A stretch of 64,000 nucleotides of DNA from Pseudomonas fluorescens (GTDB lineage: Bacteria > Pseudomonadota > Gammaproteobacteria > Pseudomonadales > Pseudomonadaceae), in contig NZ_LVEJ01000018.1 in the NCBI RefSeq assembly GCF_001648775.1, forward strand, positions 303,403 through 367,402, given 5' to 3'. The translations under genes were made by a program, and so were the position numbers. Position 1 is the stretch's first letter; every line of letters starts with the position of its first letter. The notes under the pieces were generated by a model that was not told where the DNA came from, did not search any database, and worked only from the letters and a program-made list of their open reading frames with translations. Shown here piece after piece: positions 35,101 through 43,387 of this stretch.

Positions 35101-35709
35101 TCAGGCCGGTTCAGCTTCAGTGGCGTAAGCCTGTTCCAGCAACACGGTGAAGCGGTTGAACGCGTCGATCGCGCCTTGCTCCACTTCGGCTTCTTCTTCA
35201 GCAGTGAATTGCAGCGAATCGAGGGTGCGCACAAAGCTCTTCCAGCCTTCGGCACGGCCACCTTCAGGCTCACCGAGGTGACGGGCGCCAAAGGTTTCGC
35301 TCAGCTCCAGCGCCACGGCACGTTTGATCAGGAATGCCGCACCGAGCTTCGAACCTTCGGAGACAAAGATCCAGCCCAGTGCGCGAGCCTTGCTCGGGTT
35401 TTTCACCGCGCCTGCGACCGGCGCCGGCACTTCGGTGTCGAGGTCGGCGAGGTCAGCCTTGGCCGCTTCAGCGCGGCAACGGGCCGGCAGATCCGGCACG
35501 ATGGCGGTCAGTTCGGCATCGTTGTACAGGTCGACCAGTTCCGACTGGAACAGGTACTGCGCGACGACAAAACGGGCGAAGTTGGCGCGGGTCTCGAACG
35601 GCGCGTGAGCCTTCACCAGCGCATCGAGCTTGGTGTGCGGCTCGTTGGTGATCTGGTTCAAGCGTTGCGAACGCAGGGCAGGACGTTGTTCGGTGTCTTG
35701 AGCGGTCAT
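35101..35709 (-). CDS. hemO: Biliverdin-producing heme oxygenase HemO (PigA-like)
   Basis: Opens heme to biliverdin, iron and CO in the cytoplasm. The 202-residue protein begins MTAQDTEQRPALRSQRLNQIT; the proximal heme ligand is His25 in TNEPHTKLD and the distal glycine helix is GWIFVSEGSKLGAAFL. The body (ANFARFVVAQYLFQ, FGARHLGEPEGGRAEGWKSF) resembles P. aeruginosa HemO/PigA rather than BphO. It has its own promoter-like element (35740-35775), matching the one ahead of hxuA, behind the hxuA terminator. The longer frame to 35793 is not used because it runs through that promoter. Confidence 0.93.
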   Translation of the reverse strand: MTAQDTEQRPALRSQRLNQITNEPHTKLDALVKAHAPFETRANFARFVVAQYLFQSELVDLYNDAELTAIVPDLPARCRAEAAKADLADLDTEVPAPVAGAVKNPSKARALGWIFVSEGSKLGAAFLIKRAVALELSETFGARHLGEPEGGRAEGWKSFVRTLDSLQFTAEEEAEVEQGAIDAFNRFTVLLEQAYATEAEPA

Positions 35710-35739
35710 GGGAAATCCTTGAGAAAAAGAAGCGCTTGC

Positions 35740-35775
35740 TAACGAGACGAACAAGAAGACGTGCAAGCGTAAAAA
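35740..35775 (-). promoter_or_regulatory. ECF-type promoter of hemO (pairs with hxuA promoter)
   Basis: Minus strand TTTTTAC (35775-35769), 19 bases, then CGTCTCGTTA (35749-35740). The same two blocks with the same 19-base spacer precede hxuA. CGTC is a common -10 core for ECF sigma factors; the likely factor is HxuI encoded upstream. Predicted start is about 25 bases ahead of the hemO ATG. Confidence 0.65.
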
Positions 35776-35813
35776 AACCTCACTGCACGCCACATGAATA
35801 CGTGCAGTGAGGT
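35771..35813 (-). terminator. Rho-independent terminator of hxuA
   Basis: A 13-bp perfect stem (ACCTCACTGCACG / CGTGCAGTGAGGT) with an 11-base loop is followed on the minus strand by a T-run, nine bases after the hxuA stop. Its T-tract doubles as the upstream block of the hemO promoter. Confidence 0.92.
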
Positions 35814-35821
35814 CGACCGGA

Positions 35822-38407
35822 TCAGATGTCCCAGATCAGGTTGATCGCGAAGTTGCGGCCCGGTTGGGTCAGGCGATCAAGGTTGGCCGGTTGCGTCACC
35901 GAGGCTTCGCCGACGCTGTCGTAACCACGGACGTCATCCCACAGCCAGTATTTCTTGTCGGTCAGGTTGTAGATGCCGCCGCTGACGGTGACGTCGTCGG
36001 TGACTTTGTAGTACCCGGCCAGATCCAGAATGCCGAAGCCTGGGGTTTTGAACTGACTGCTGACGCCATCCGGCGACTTGAAGTTGCTGTCGTCGACGCG
36101 ATCCTTTTTCTTCACCACAGTCCAGCTCAGCAGGCCGCCGTAGTTGTCCTGGTCGTAACCCAGACCGAACACGCCGGTCAGCGGGTTGACGCTGTTGATC
36201 GGCTCGCCGTTGTCGTTGTTGCGACCGTAGGCGTAGGCGATAGAACCTTGGGTGTAGAGGCCTTGCGGCGCGCCGAACGCATCCAGATTCAGACGACCTT
36301 TGACTTCAGCACCCTTGATGGTGGCGTGCTTGATGTTGGCCGACTGGAAGGTCAGTTCGTTGCGGCCCGGGGTCACAGCGTCTTCGTTGATGAAATCGCG
36401 GTACTTGTTATAGAACACCGCCACATCGAACGAGCCTTGCTCGAAGTTGCCGCGCAGACCGGTTTCATAGCTTTTGCTTTTTTCCGGTTCCAGGTCCGGG
36501 TTCGGCGCCACGCTGTAGCCAGTGGTGGTGTTTTCGAAGCGGCCGTACAGGGCTTTCGCGGTCGGGGTGCGGAAGCCTTCAGCGTATTGACCGTACCAGG
36601 TGTAGTTTTCGGTCAGGGCGTAGGTCAGGCCGAATTTCGGCGAAACTTTGTGCCAGGTCTTGTTCTCGTCGCTGACCGTGCCTTGGCCGTCAGCTGCCAC
36701 GGTGTTGAGGAATTCCTGAGTGATGTGCGGCTTGAGCTGGGTGTAGTCGTAGCGCAGGCCCGGCAGGAAGGTCCAGTTGTTCCAGCTGATCTGATCCTGA
36801 GCGAACACGCTGTAGGTGTTGATGGTAGGGTCCGGGAAGTCGGTAGCCTTGGCCAACACATCAGCGGGGCTGGTCGCACCGATGGCGGTGCAGCCACGAC
36901 CGACCGCCAGGCAGGTGCCGTCGCCGCTGCGCGAGCCGGTGACTTTCTGCTGCTTGATGGTGGTGCCGTAAGTCAGCACGTGGTTGGTGTCGCCGATGGC
37001 AAACGCCTTATCCAGCTGCGCGTCGAACACCCACTGCTTTTCTTCGTAAATCGTGTCGCGAGTACGCAGCACTTTACGGGTGATCGGGTAGTAGAACTCG
37101 GTGGTGCTCTGGTCGGTTTTGGCGATCTGGTGGTTGAGGCTCCACTTCACGTTGTCGACCAGCAGGCTGTCGAGGGCGAACGAGTGCTCGATGCCGAAAC
37201 GTTCACGGGTGATCGTGTCGTTGCCGGTGCGCCACTGGTACATGCCGCCGGGCAGGACGCTGTTGGGGATAGTTGGGGCGCCGTTGAAGTATGGGCCGCC
37301 GTAAGCGCTTTTCTGATCGGTGTCGCGATCATCCTTGTACTTTTCGTAGGTCAGGCCCAGACGTGAATCTTCGTTGTAGTTCCAGCCGATCTTGGCCAGC
37401 ACGTTGTAGGCATTGACGTCTTCCGGGTTGGCGGCGGTGCGCTCAAGGCCAGTGCCATTGTTACTGCCGTAGGAATCGGTTTCGTGACCGTCACGCTGGC
37501 TGTAGTGCAGCAAACCGTCGAACTGATCGGCGCGACCGGCCACGGTGGCGGACTTCAGCCAGCTGTCATCGGCCGAGCTGTAACCGGTTTTCAGACGGGC
37601 GCCGACGTCCTCGCCAGGCTTGATGATGTCGTCGGCATCGAGGGTGTAGTAGCTGACGGCGCCGCCGATGGCGTTGCTGCCGTAGAGCACCGAGGCCGGG
37701 CCACGGAGGATTTCCACGCGTTTGACGATTTCCGGGTCAACGTAGTTGCGCTGGGTCTTGGCGTACGGGCCGTTGAAGAAACCGTCCGGCACTTCCACGC
37801 CATCAACCTGAGTCAGGATGCGATCACCGTCGATGCCGCGAATGTTGTAGCCGCTGATGCCGCCACGGGTGCCTGCGCCGCCGACGGACACGCCCGGCTC
37901 GTAACGCACCAGATCCTTAATGGTGTTGACGTTGTTGCGGTCCAGATCCTGACGGGTCTGCACGGTGACAGTGGCCGGCACGCTGTTGACCGATTGCTCC
38001 TGACGGGTGGCGCTGATGGTCACCTGATCGAGATTGAGCGTGCCGCTGGCGTTGCGCTTTTCCAGCACGACGTTGTTGTTGCCGAGTTTACGGAACGTCA
38101 GATTGGTCCCCACCAACAGACGCTCGAGGGCTTTTTCCGGTGGCAGCGAGCCACGCACGCCCGGCGATGACACGCCCTGACCCAGTTCTGCCGGCAAGCC
38201 AACCTGCCAACCGGTCACGGTAGTAAAGGCATTGAGCGCTGACACCAGCGGCTGCTGGCCGATGGAGAACGAGTAATCACCCATGTTGCGTGCCGGTTGC
38301 TCGGTGGCAGCCATCAGCGGCGCAGTGCCGGCCATCAGGATGGCCGCGGTCAACAGCGACAACACGCGGGAAGGGGAAGCAGTCTGGCGGGTAAGGCGAG
38401 AGGACAT
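35822..38407 (-). CDS. hxuA: TonB-dependent heme receptor with signalling domain (HxuA-like)
   Basis: Outer-membrane heme/hemoprotein receptor that also signals to the anti-sigma factor. The 861-residue precursor has a signal peptide ending near APLMA-ATEQP, an STN signalling domain (about 45-125), a plug domain (ISGYNIRGIDGDRILTQVDGVEVPDGFF, EILRGPASVLYGSNAIGGAVSY) and a 22-strand barrel ending in the aromatic ...LIWDI. FRAP- and NPNL-type boxes are present as GFRTPTAKALYG and APNPDLEPEKS. GGAG precedes the ATG. Assignment to HxuA rests on the STN domain, the hxuI-hxuR neighbours and hemO; PhuR or HasR proper are less likely. Confidence 0.85.
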   Translation of the reverse strand: MSSRLTRQTASPSRVLSLLTAAILMAGTAPLMAATEQPARNMGDYSFSIGQQPLVSALNAFTTVTGWQVGLPAELGQGVSSPGVRGSLPPEKALERLLVGTNLTFRKLGNNNVVLEKRNASGTLNLDQVTISATRQEQSVNSVPATVTVQTRQDLDRNNVNTIKDLVRYEPGVSVGGAGTRGGISGYNIRGIDGDRILTQVDGVEVPDGFFNGPYAKTQRNYVDPEIVKRVEILRGPASVLYGSNAIGGAVSYYTLDADDIIKPGEDVGARLKTGYSSADDSWLKSATVAGRADQFDGLLHYSQRDGHETDSYGSNNGTGLERTAANPEDVNAYNVLAKIGWNYNEDSRLGLTYEKYKDDRDTDQKSAYGGPYFNGAPTIPNSVLPGGMYQWRTGNDTITRERFGIEHSFALDSLLVDNVKWSLNHQIAKTDQSTTEFYYPITRKVLRTRDTIYEEKQWVFDAQLDKAFAIGDTNHVLTYGTTIKQQKVTGSRSGDGTCLAVGRGCTAIGATSPADVLAKATDFPDPTINTYSVFAQDQISWNNWTFLPGLRYDYTQLKPHITQEFLNTVAADGQGTVSDENKTWHKVSPKFGLTYALTENYTWYGQYAEGFRTPTAKALYGRFENTTTGYSVAPNPDLEPEKSKSYETGLRGNFEQGSFDVAVFYNKYRDFINEDAVTPGRNELTFQSANIKHATIKGAEVKGRLNLDAFGAPQGLYTQGSIAYAYGRNNDNGEPINSVNPLTGVFGLGYDQDNYGGLLSWTVVKKKDRVDDSNFKSPDGVSSQFKTPGFGILDLAGYYKVTDDVTVSGGIYNLTDKKYWLWDDVRGYDSVGEASVTQPANLDRLTQPGRNFAINLIWDI

Positions 38408-38483
38408 CGATAGCGCTCCGTGTCGCACGAATCTTTATAGGTGCTGATTCGCGTCCGATGATGCGAATCAATTGCATTGGCTA

Positions 38484-38519
38484 TAACGAGACGTACTGAC
38501 GGTGGCTATCGAGTAAAAA
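38484..38519 (-). promoter_or_regulatory. ECF-type promoter of hxuA (pairs with hemO promoter)
   Basis: Minus strand TTTTTAC (38519-38513), 19 bases, CGTCTCGTTA (38493-38484), the same blocks and spacing as ahead of hemO. It lies in the hxuR-hxuA gap about 80 bases ahead of the hxuA ATG. Confidence 0.65.
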
Positions 38520-38533
38520 TAATTCTCATTTAG
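38515..38533 (-). promoter_or_regulatory. Possible Fur box overlapping the hxuR stop codon
   Basis: CTAAATGAGAATTATTTTT (minus strand) matches 12 of 19 positions of the Fur consensus and overlaps the upstream block of the hxuA promoter. It would let iron repress hxuA directly as well as through hxuI. Confidence 0.4.
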
Positions 38534-39495
38534 TTCAAGATCACCAGCGCGGGGAATTCCTGCAGGCGCGCCGAGGTGATGTGCGCGAGGGAGCGCACCA
38601 CGTCGAGGGGCTGATCGAGACGGTAATTACCGGTCACGGCGACGTCGGCCAGTTGCTCATTGGTGTTGATGATCCAGCCCGGGTAGTAGCGGCGCAATTC
38701 GGCCAGCACCTGATTCAGCGGGCAGTTCTCGAACACCAGTCGACCCTGCACCCAGGCCAGATCGGTATTGGCATCGAGTTTGGCCGGGCGGTCGAAACCG
38801 TTGGGACCGATGCGAATGCTTTCGCCGGCAGTCAGGCGCACCCGCGCATCGTTATGCGTGGCGCGCAGATCGACATCGCCACGTTGCACATTGACCTGGG
38901 CCACGCCATCGAGATAACGCACGGCGAACGCGGTATCGCGCACGCTGGCAGTGACCGGGCCGGCATCGATTTCCAGCGGCTGACCGCGACCGCTGGCGAT
39001 CTCGAAAAACGCCTCGCCCTGAAACAATCGGGCAACGCGCTGCTGATCATTGATGGTGCTGGAAAACGCTGAATTGGTATTGAGCAGGACTTTCGAGCCG
39101 TCCTCCAGTTGCAGACGCTGGCGCTCGCCGACCACGGTCAGATGATCGGCCTGAATGCGCATAGGCAAGTTACTGAAACTGAACAAACCGAGAATCAGCA
39201 CGGCGGCTGTGGCCAGCGGTTTCCAGTGCGGACGCAGACGCTTGAGGAAGGTGACTTTCGCTGGTTTGGCCGCGAGGTTTTGCGCGCACTGGGCGATTTG
39301 CGGGCCGTCCCAGATCGCCTGCGCCTTGGCAAAGGCCTCGGCATTCAGCGGGTCGGCCGCCAGCCAGGCATGGAATTGCCGGGTCTGCTCCTCGTCCGGG
39401 CTGCCGAGCACGATGAGCCAGTCCAAAGCCTGGTCCATTGCGTTTGCAGCGTCCTGCACCGAATCCGGCGAAGGCGAGCGGTGGGTGTCCGTCAC
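38530..39495 (-). CDS. hxuR: FecR-type anti-sigma factor (HxuR-like)
   Basis: Inner-membrane sigma regulator that relays the receptor signal. The 321-residue protein has an N-terminal cytoplasmic anti-sigma domain (DUF4880-like, ALDWLIVLGSPDEEQTRQFHAWL), one membrane helix (about residues 89-106, PLATAAVLILGLFSFSNLP), and a periplasmic FecR domain with a STN-like C-terminus (LNQVLAELRRYYPGWI). I start at the GTG giving VTDTHRSPSPDSV because GAGGAAA lies just upstream; an ATG 24 codons earlier is less likely. It follows the sigma gene by 125 bases. Confidence 0.88.
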   Translation of the reverse strand: MTDTHRSPSPDSVQDAANAMDQALDWLIVLGSPDEEQTRQFHAWLAADPLNAEAFAKAQAIWDGPQIAQCAQNLAAKPAKVTFLKRLRPHWKPLATAAVLILGLFSFSNLPMRIQADHLTVVGERQRLQLEDGSKVLLNTNSAFSSTINDQQRVARLFQGEAFFEIASGRGQPLEIDAGPVTASVRDTAFAVRYLDGVAQVNVQRGDVDLRATHNDARVRLTAGESIRIGPNGFDRPAKLDANTDLAWVQGRLVFENCPLNQVLAELRRYYPGWIINTNEQLADVAVTGNYRLDQPLDVVRSLAHITSARLQEFPALVILN

Positions 39496-39620
39496 GGTGT
39501 TTCCTCGGCAGTGTCTGCGCACGGCTGTTTTTTCAAGTGAAGCGTAAAAGTCGGGCAAGGGTAACAAAGCCCGATGATCCGTGCAGTCGATCCTGGCAAT
39601 TACAGAAAAGCCCTACAGCC

Positions 39621-40139
39621 TCAGTCGCCATTCAGACGTTCGGCGACGCCGATGCAAATGGTCATGATCAGCTTCAGTTCTTTCTGCACAGTGCTGAGGG
39701 AGACGTTCAGTTCGTCAGCGATTTCCTGATAACTGTTCCCGTGCAACCGGCTGAGGATGAAAATCTGCTGCTGGCGGGGGCTGAGTTGACTGAGACTCAC
39801 GTTCAGGCGCTCCAGCATCTGTTCGGCGTGGGCGGCGTCTTCGGCGCTGCTGGCGGGGGCGGCGACGCTGTGCACGACATCCTGCGGCACATCATCGACC
39901 ATGGTCCGTGAATGGATCTTGCGCGCGCGCAAATGATCCAGCGCCAGATTGCGCGCGGTCTGGAAGACAAAAGGTTCGAGGTGATCGATGGCCCGTTCGC
40001 TCAACGCCCGCGTCACGCGCAGGTAGGTCTCCTGCAACAGGTCTTCAGCGGTGCTGTGATTGTTGACCATCCGTTCCAGCGTGCGCAGCAAGGACGTGCG
40101 CTGGGTGAGGAAGACGTGGTTGAAGCGCGATTGACTCAC
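39621..40139 (-). CDS. hxuI: ECF sigma factor of heme signalling (HxuI-like)
   Basis: Iron-starvation-type (FecI-like) sigma-70 family factor, 172 residues. Region 2 spans about residues 10-80 (STAEDLLQETYLRVTRAL, FVFQTARNLALDHLRARK) and region 4 about 110-165 (LSPRQQQIFILSRLHGNSYQEIADELNVSLSTVQKEL). GTG start with a weak ribosome site; a six-codon open frame (ATG at 40156) ends with a TGA overlapping that GTG. A strong Fur box lies 26-44 bases upstream. Predicted to read the twin promoters of hxuA and hemO. Confidence 0.9.
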   Translation of the reverse strand: MSQSRFNHVFLTQRTSLLRTLERMVNNHSTAEDLLQETYLRVTRALSERAIDHLEPFVFQTARNLALDHLRARKIHSRTMVDDVPQDVVHSVAAPASSAEDAAHAEQMLERLNVSLSQLSPRQQQIFILSRLHGNSYQEIADELNVSLSTVQKELKLIMTICIGVAERLNGD

Positions 40140-40164
40140 GGGAGGACCTGATCCATTTCGAGCG

Positions 40165-40183
40165 AATGATAATGCTTATCATC
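40165..40183 (-). promoter_or_regulatory. Fur box of hxuI
   Basis: AATGATAATGCTTATCATC contains the perfect palindrome ATGATAA-TGC-TTATCAT and closely matches the Fur consensus. It should repress hxuI when iron is sufficient. Confidence 0.85.
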
Positions 40184-40227
40184 TAGTCAAATGGTCAAGC
40201 CCTGATTTTGAAAGCTGCGCAAAAAAC

Positions 40228-40317
40228 TGTGGGAGCGAGCCTGCTCGCGAAAGCGGTGGATCAGCCAACATAAATGTTGAATGACACATCGTATTCGCGA
40301 GCAGGCTCGCTCCCACA
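40228..40317. repeat. REP doublet (REPIN)
   Basis: Inverted TGTGGGAGCGAGCCTGCTCG arms between the hxuI Fur box and the gapA stop codon. Confidence 0.92.
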
Positions 40318-40338
40318 GGGATAGGGGATTACTTGAGA

Positions 40339-41340
40339 TTACTCGGCGTTACACAGCGCCAGGCAGTTATCCAGCATGCGGTTGGAGAAGCCCCACTCGT
40401 TGTCATACCAGGCCAGCACCTTCAGCAATTTGCCGCTGGATTTGGTGTGGTTGGCGTCGAAGATCGACGACAGCGGGTTGTGGTTGAAGTCGCTGGACAC
40501 CAGCGGCAGGGTATTGAAACCGAGAATCTTCGAATGTTGGCTGGCGGCTTTCATCAGCGCGTTGACTTCTTCGGCGCTGGCTTCTTTTTTCAGCTGTACG
40601 GTCAAGTCCACCAGCGACACATTGATCACCGGCACGCGCACGGCCATGCCGGTCAGTTTGCCGGCCAGTTCCGGCAACACCAGGCCTACTGCTTCAGCGG
40701 CGCCGGTCTTGCTCGGGATCATGTTCTGCGTGGCCGAACGCGCGCGGTACGGGTCGGTGTGATAGACGTCGGTCAGGTTCTGATCGTTGGTGTAGGCATG
40801 AATCGTGGTCATCAGACCGCTTTCGATGCCCAGTTCGCGGTGCAGCACTTGCGCCACCGGCGCCAGGCAGTTTGTGGTGCATGAAGCGTTGGAGATGATC
40901 TGGTGCGACTGGCGCAGAATGTCGTGGTTCACACCATAAACGACGGTGGCGTCGGCGCCTTTGGCCGGGGCCGAAATGATCACTTTGCGTGCGCCGGCAG
41001 TAAGATGCGCGGCGGCTTTGGCGCGATCGGTAAAGAGACCGGTGCATTCGAACACCACATCAATCTTTTCCGCAGCCCATGGCAGCTCGGCCGGGTTGCG
41101 AATTGCGCTGACGGCAATGCGGTCGCCGTTGACGGTCAGGCTCTCATTATCATGTTCGACTTGTGCGTCGAACGTGCCGTGAACGGTGTCGTATTTGAGC
41201 AGATGGGCATTGATCGAGCTGTCGCCCAGATCGTTGATGGCGACGATCTGCAAATCCTGTCGATAGCCTTGGGTATACAGTGCGCGCAGGACATTACGGC
41301 CGATGCGGCCAAAACCATTGATTGCGATTCGAAGAGTCAT
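40339..41340 (-). CDS. gapA: Glyceraldehyde-3-phosphate dehydrogenase, type I
   Basis: Oxidises glyceraldehyde-3-phosphate from the Entner-Doudoroff route. The 333-residue protein begins MTLRIAINGFGRIGRNVLRAL (NAD-binding loop) and has the catalytic Cys in SNASCTTNCLAPV. The longer frame to 41421 is rejected because it would translate the HexR operator. Divergent from edd, sharing a 220-base regulatory region with HexR sites, so this is the glycolytic paralogue (gap-1 type). Confidence 0.96.
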   Translation of the reverse strand: MTLRIAINGFGRIGRNVLRALYTQGYRQDLQIVAINDLGDSSINAHLLKYDTVHGTFDAQVEHDNESLTVNGDRIAVSAIRNPAELPWAAEKIDVVFECTGLFTDRAKAAAHLTAGARKVIISAPAKGADATVVYGVNHDILRQSHQIISNASCTTNCLAPVAQVLHRELGIESGLMTTIHAYTNDQNLTDVYHTDPYRARSATQNMIPSKTGAAEAVGLVLPELAGKLTGMAVRVPVINVSLVDLTVQLKKEASAEEVNALMKAASQHSKILGFNTLPLVSSDFNHNPLSSIFDANHTKSSGKLLKVLAWYDNEWGFSNRMLDNCLALCNAE

Positions 41341-41356
41341 GGAACAGCGCCGCCGT

Positions 41357-41368
41357 CGTTTTGTTGTT
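41357..41368 (-). promoter_or_regulatory. Crc/Hfq CA-motif in the gapA leader
   Basis: AACAACAAAACG on the minus strand matches the AAnAAnAA pattern bound by Hfq-Crc in Pseudomonas. It lies about 17-28 bases ahead of the gapA ATG and overlaps the HexR site. Confidence 0.5.
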
Positions 41369-41378
41369 GGAATTACAA
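41364..41378. promoter_or_regulatory. HexR operator, gapA side
   Basis: TTGTTGGAATTACAA fits the HexR consensus TTGT-N7-ACAA exactly. Confidence 0.8.
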
Positions 41379-41425
41379 GATTATTCGCATAAAAATAGAA
41401 AACAAGCCTTTTTAGTGGCAATATT

Positions 41426-41440
41426 TTGTTTTATCTACAA
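41426..41440. promoter_or_regulatory. HexR operator, edd side
   Basis: TTGTTTTATCTACAA fits TTGT-N7-ACAA exactly, 120 bases ahead of the edd start and 62 bases from the gapA-side operator. Confidence 0.8.
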
Positions 41441-41560
41441 CGAGCGACCTGAATCAACTGGTCCGAATGGTCAAAAAAGCCGTCTGTCATTCCAACAACA
41501 ACGGCGTTTGATCAGCATAGACAATCAGGTCGCCACATCCGTTAGCCTGGAGTTCTACAC

Positions 41561-43387
41561 ATGCATCCCCGCGTTCTTGAGGTCACCGAACGGCTTATCG
41601 CCCGCAGCCGCGCCACGCGTCAGGCTTACCTTGCACTGATTCGCGGCGCCGCCACTGACGGGCCGATGCGCGGCAAGCTGCAATGCGCCAACTTCGCCCA
41701 CGGCGTGGCCGGGTGCGGCAGCGAAGACAAGCACAGCCTGCGGATGATGAACTCGGCGAACATCGCCATTGTTTCTTCGTATAACGACATGCTCTCGGCG
41801 CACCAGCCGTACGAAGTGTTCCCGGAACAGATCAAGAACGCCCTGCGCGAAATCGGCTCGGTCGGCCAGTTCGCCGGCGGTACCCCGGCGATGTGCGACG
41901 GCGTGACCCAGGGCGAACCGGGCATGGAACTGAGCCTGCCGAGCCGCGAAGTGATCGCGTTGTCCACGGCGGTAGCGCTGTCGCACAACATGTTCGACGG
42001 CGCGCTGATGCTTGGCATTTGCGACAAAATCGTCCCGGGCCTGATGATGGGTTCGCTGCGTTTCGGCCACTTGCCGACGATTTTCGTCCCGGGCGGGCCG
42101 ATGGTCTCGGGGATTTCCAACAAGGAAAAAGCCGACGTTCGCCAGAAGTACGCCGAAGGCAAAGCGACCCGCGAAGAGCTGCTGGAATCGGAGATGAAGT
42201 CCTACCACAGCCCGGGCACCTGCACCTTCTACGGCACCGCCAACACCAACCAGTTGCTGATGGAAGTCATGGGCCTGCACTTGCCGGGCGCCTCGTTCGT
42301 CAACCCGAACACGCCGCTGCGTGACGCGCTGACCCGCGAAGCCGCGCACCAGGTTACGCGCCTGACCAAGCAGAACGGCAACTTCATGCCGATCGGCGAA
42401 ATCGTCGACGAGAAGTCGCTGGTCAACTCCATTGTTGCGTTACACGCCACTGGCGGTTCGACCAACCACACCCTGCACATGCCGGCCATCGCCATGGCGG
42501 CGGGCATTCAACTGACCTGGCAGGACATGGCCGACCTCTCCGAAGTCGTGCCGACCCTGAGCCACGTCTACCCGAACGGCAAAGCCGACATCAACCACTT
42601 CCAGGCCGCCGGCGGCATGTCGTTCCTGATCCGCGAACTGCTCGGCGCCGGCCTGCTGCACGAAGACGTCAACACCGTACTCGGCCACGGCTTGAGCCAA
42701 TACACCAAAGAACCGTTCCTTGATAACGGTGAACTGGTCTGGCGCGAAGGCCCGGTTGACAGCCTCGACGAAAATATCCTGCGTCCGGTCGCCCGCGCAT
42801 TTTCGCCAGAAGGTGGTTTGCGCGTGATGGAAGGCAACCTCGGTCGCGGCGTGATGAAGGTGTCCGCCGTCGCGCTGGAAAACCAGATCGTCGAAGCACC
42901 GGCGATGGTATTCCAGGATCAACAGGACTTGGCCGACGCGTTCAAGGCCGGTCTGCTGGAAAAAGATTTCGTCGCCGTGATGCGCTTCCAGGGCCCACGC
43001 TCCAACGGCATGCCCGAGCTGCACAAGATGACGCCGTTCCTCGGCGTGCTGCAGGATCGTGGCTTCAAAGTCGCGTTGGTGACGGATGGGCGCATGTCCG
43101 GCGCTTCGGGGAAAATTCCGGCGGCGATTCACGTCAGCCCCGAAGCTTATGTCGGTGGCGCTTTGGCGCGCGTGCAAGAGGGCGATATCATCCGCGTCGA
43201 TGGCGTCAAAGGCACTTTGGAACTGAAAGTGGACGCCGACGAATTTGCAGCGCGCGAACCTGCCAAAGGCCTGTTGGCCAACAACATCGGCAGCGGTCGC
43301 GAACTGTTTGGCTTCATGCGCATGGCCTTCAGCTCGGCGGAGCAGGGCGCCAGCGCCTTCACTTCTGCCCTGGAGACGCTTAATTGA
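41561..43387 (+). CDS. edd: 6-phosphogluconate dehydratase
   Basis: Entner-Doudoroff enzyme converting 6-phosphogluconate to KDPG, the HexR effector. The 608-residue IlvD/Edd protein contains the iron-sulfur cysteines in LGICDKIVPGL and PGTCTFYGTANTNQ and the C-terminal TDGRMSGASGKIPAAIHVSPEA. ATG start at MHPRVLEVTERL. First gene of edd-glk-gltR-gtrS; its TGA overlaps the glk start. Confidence 0.97.
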   Translation: MHPRVLEVTERLIARSRATRQAYLALIRGAATDGPMRGKLQCANFAHGVAGCGSEDKHSLRMMNSANIAIVSSYNDMLSAHQPYEVFPEQIKNALREIGSVGQFAGGTPAMCDGVTQGEPGMELSLPSREVIALSTAVALSHNMFDGALMLGICDKIVPGLMMGSLRFGHLPTIFVPGGPMVSGISNKEKADVRQKYAEGKATREELLESEMKSYHSPGTCTFYGTANTNQLLMEVMGLHLPGASFVNPNTPLRDALTREAAHQVTRLTKQNGNFMPIGEIVDEKSLVNSIVALHATGGSTNHTLHMPAIAMAAGIQLTWQDMADLSEVVPTLSHVYPNGKADINHFQAAGGMSFLIRELLGAGLLHEDVNTVLGHGLSQYTKEPFLDNGELVWREGPVDSLDENILRPVARAFSPEGGLRVMEGNLGRGVMKVSAVALENQIVEAPAMVFQDQQDLADAFKAGLLEKDFVAVMRFQGPRSNGMPELHKMTPFLGVLQDRGFKVALVTDGRMSGASGKIPAAIHVSPEAYVGGALARVQEGDIIRVDGVKGTLELKVDADEFAAREPAKGLLANNIGSGRELFGFMRMAFSSAEQGASAFTSALETLN

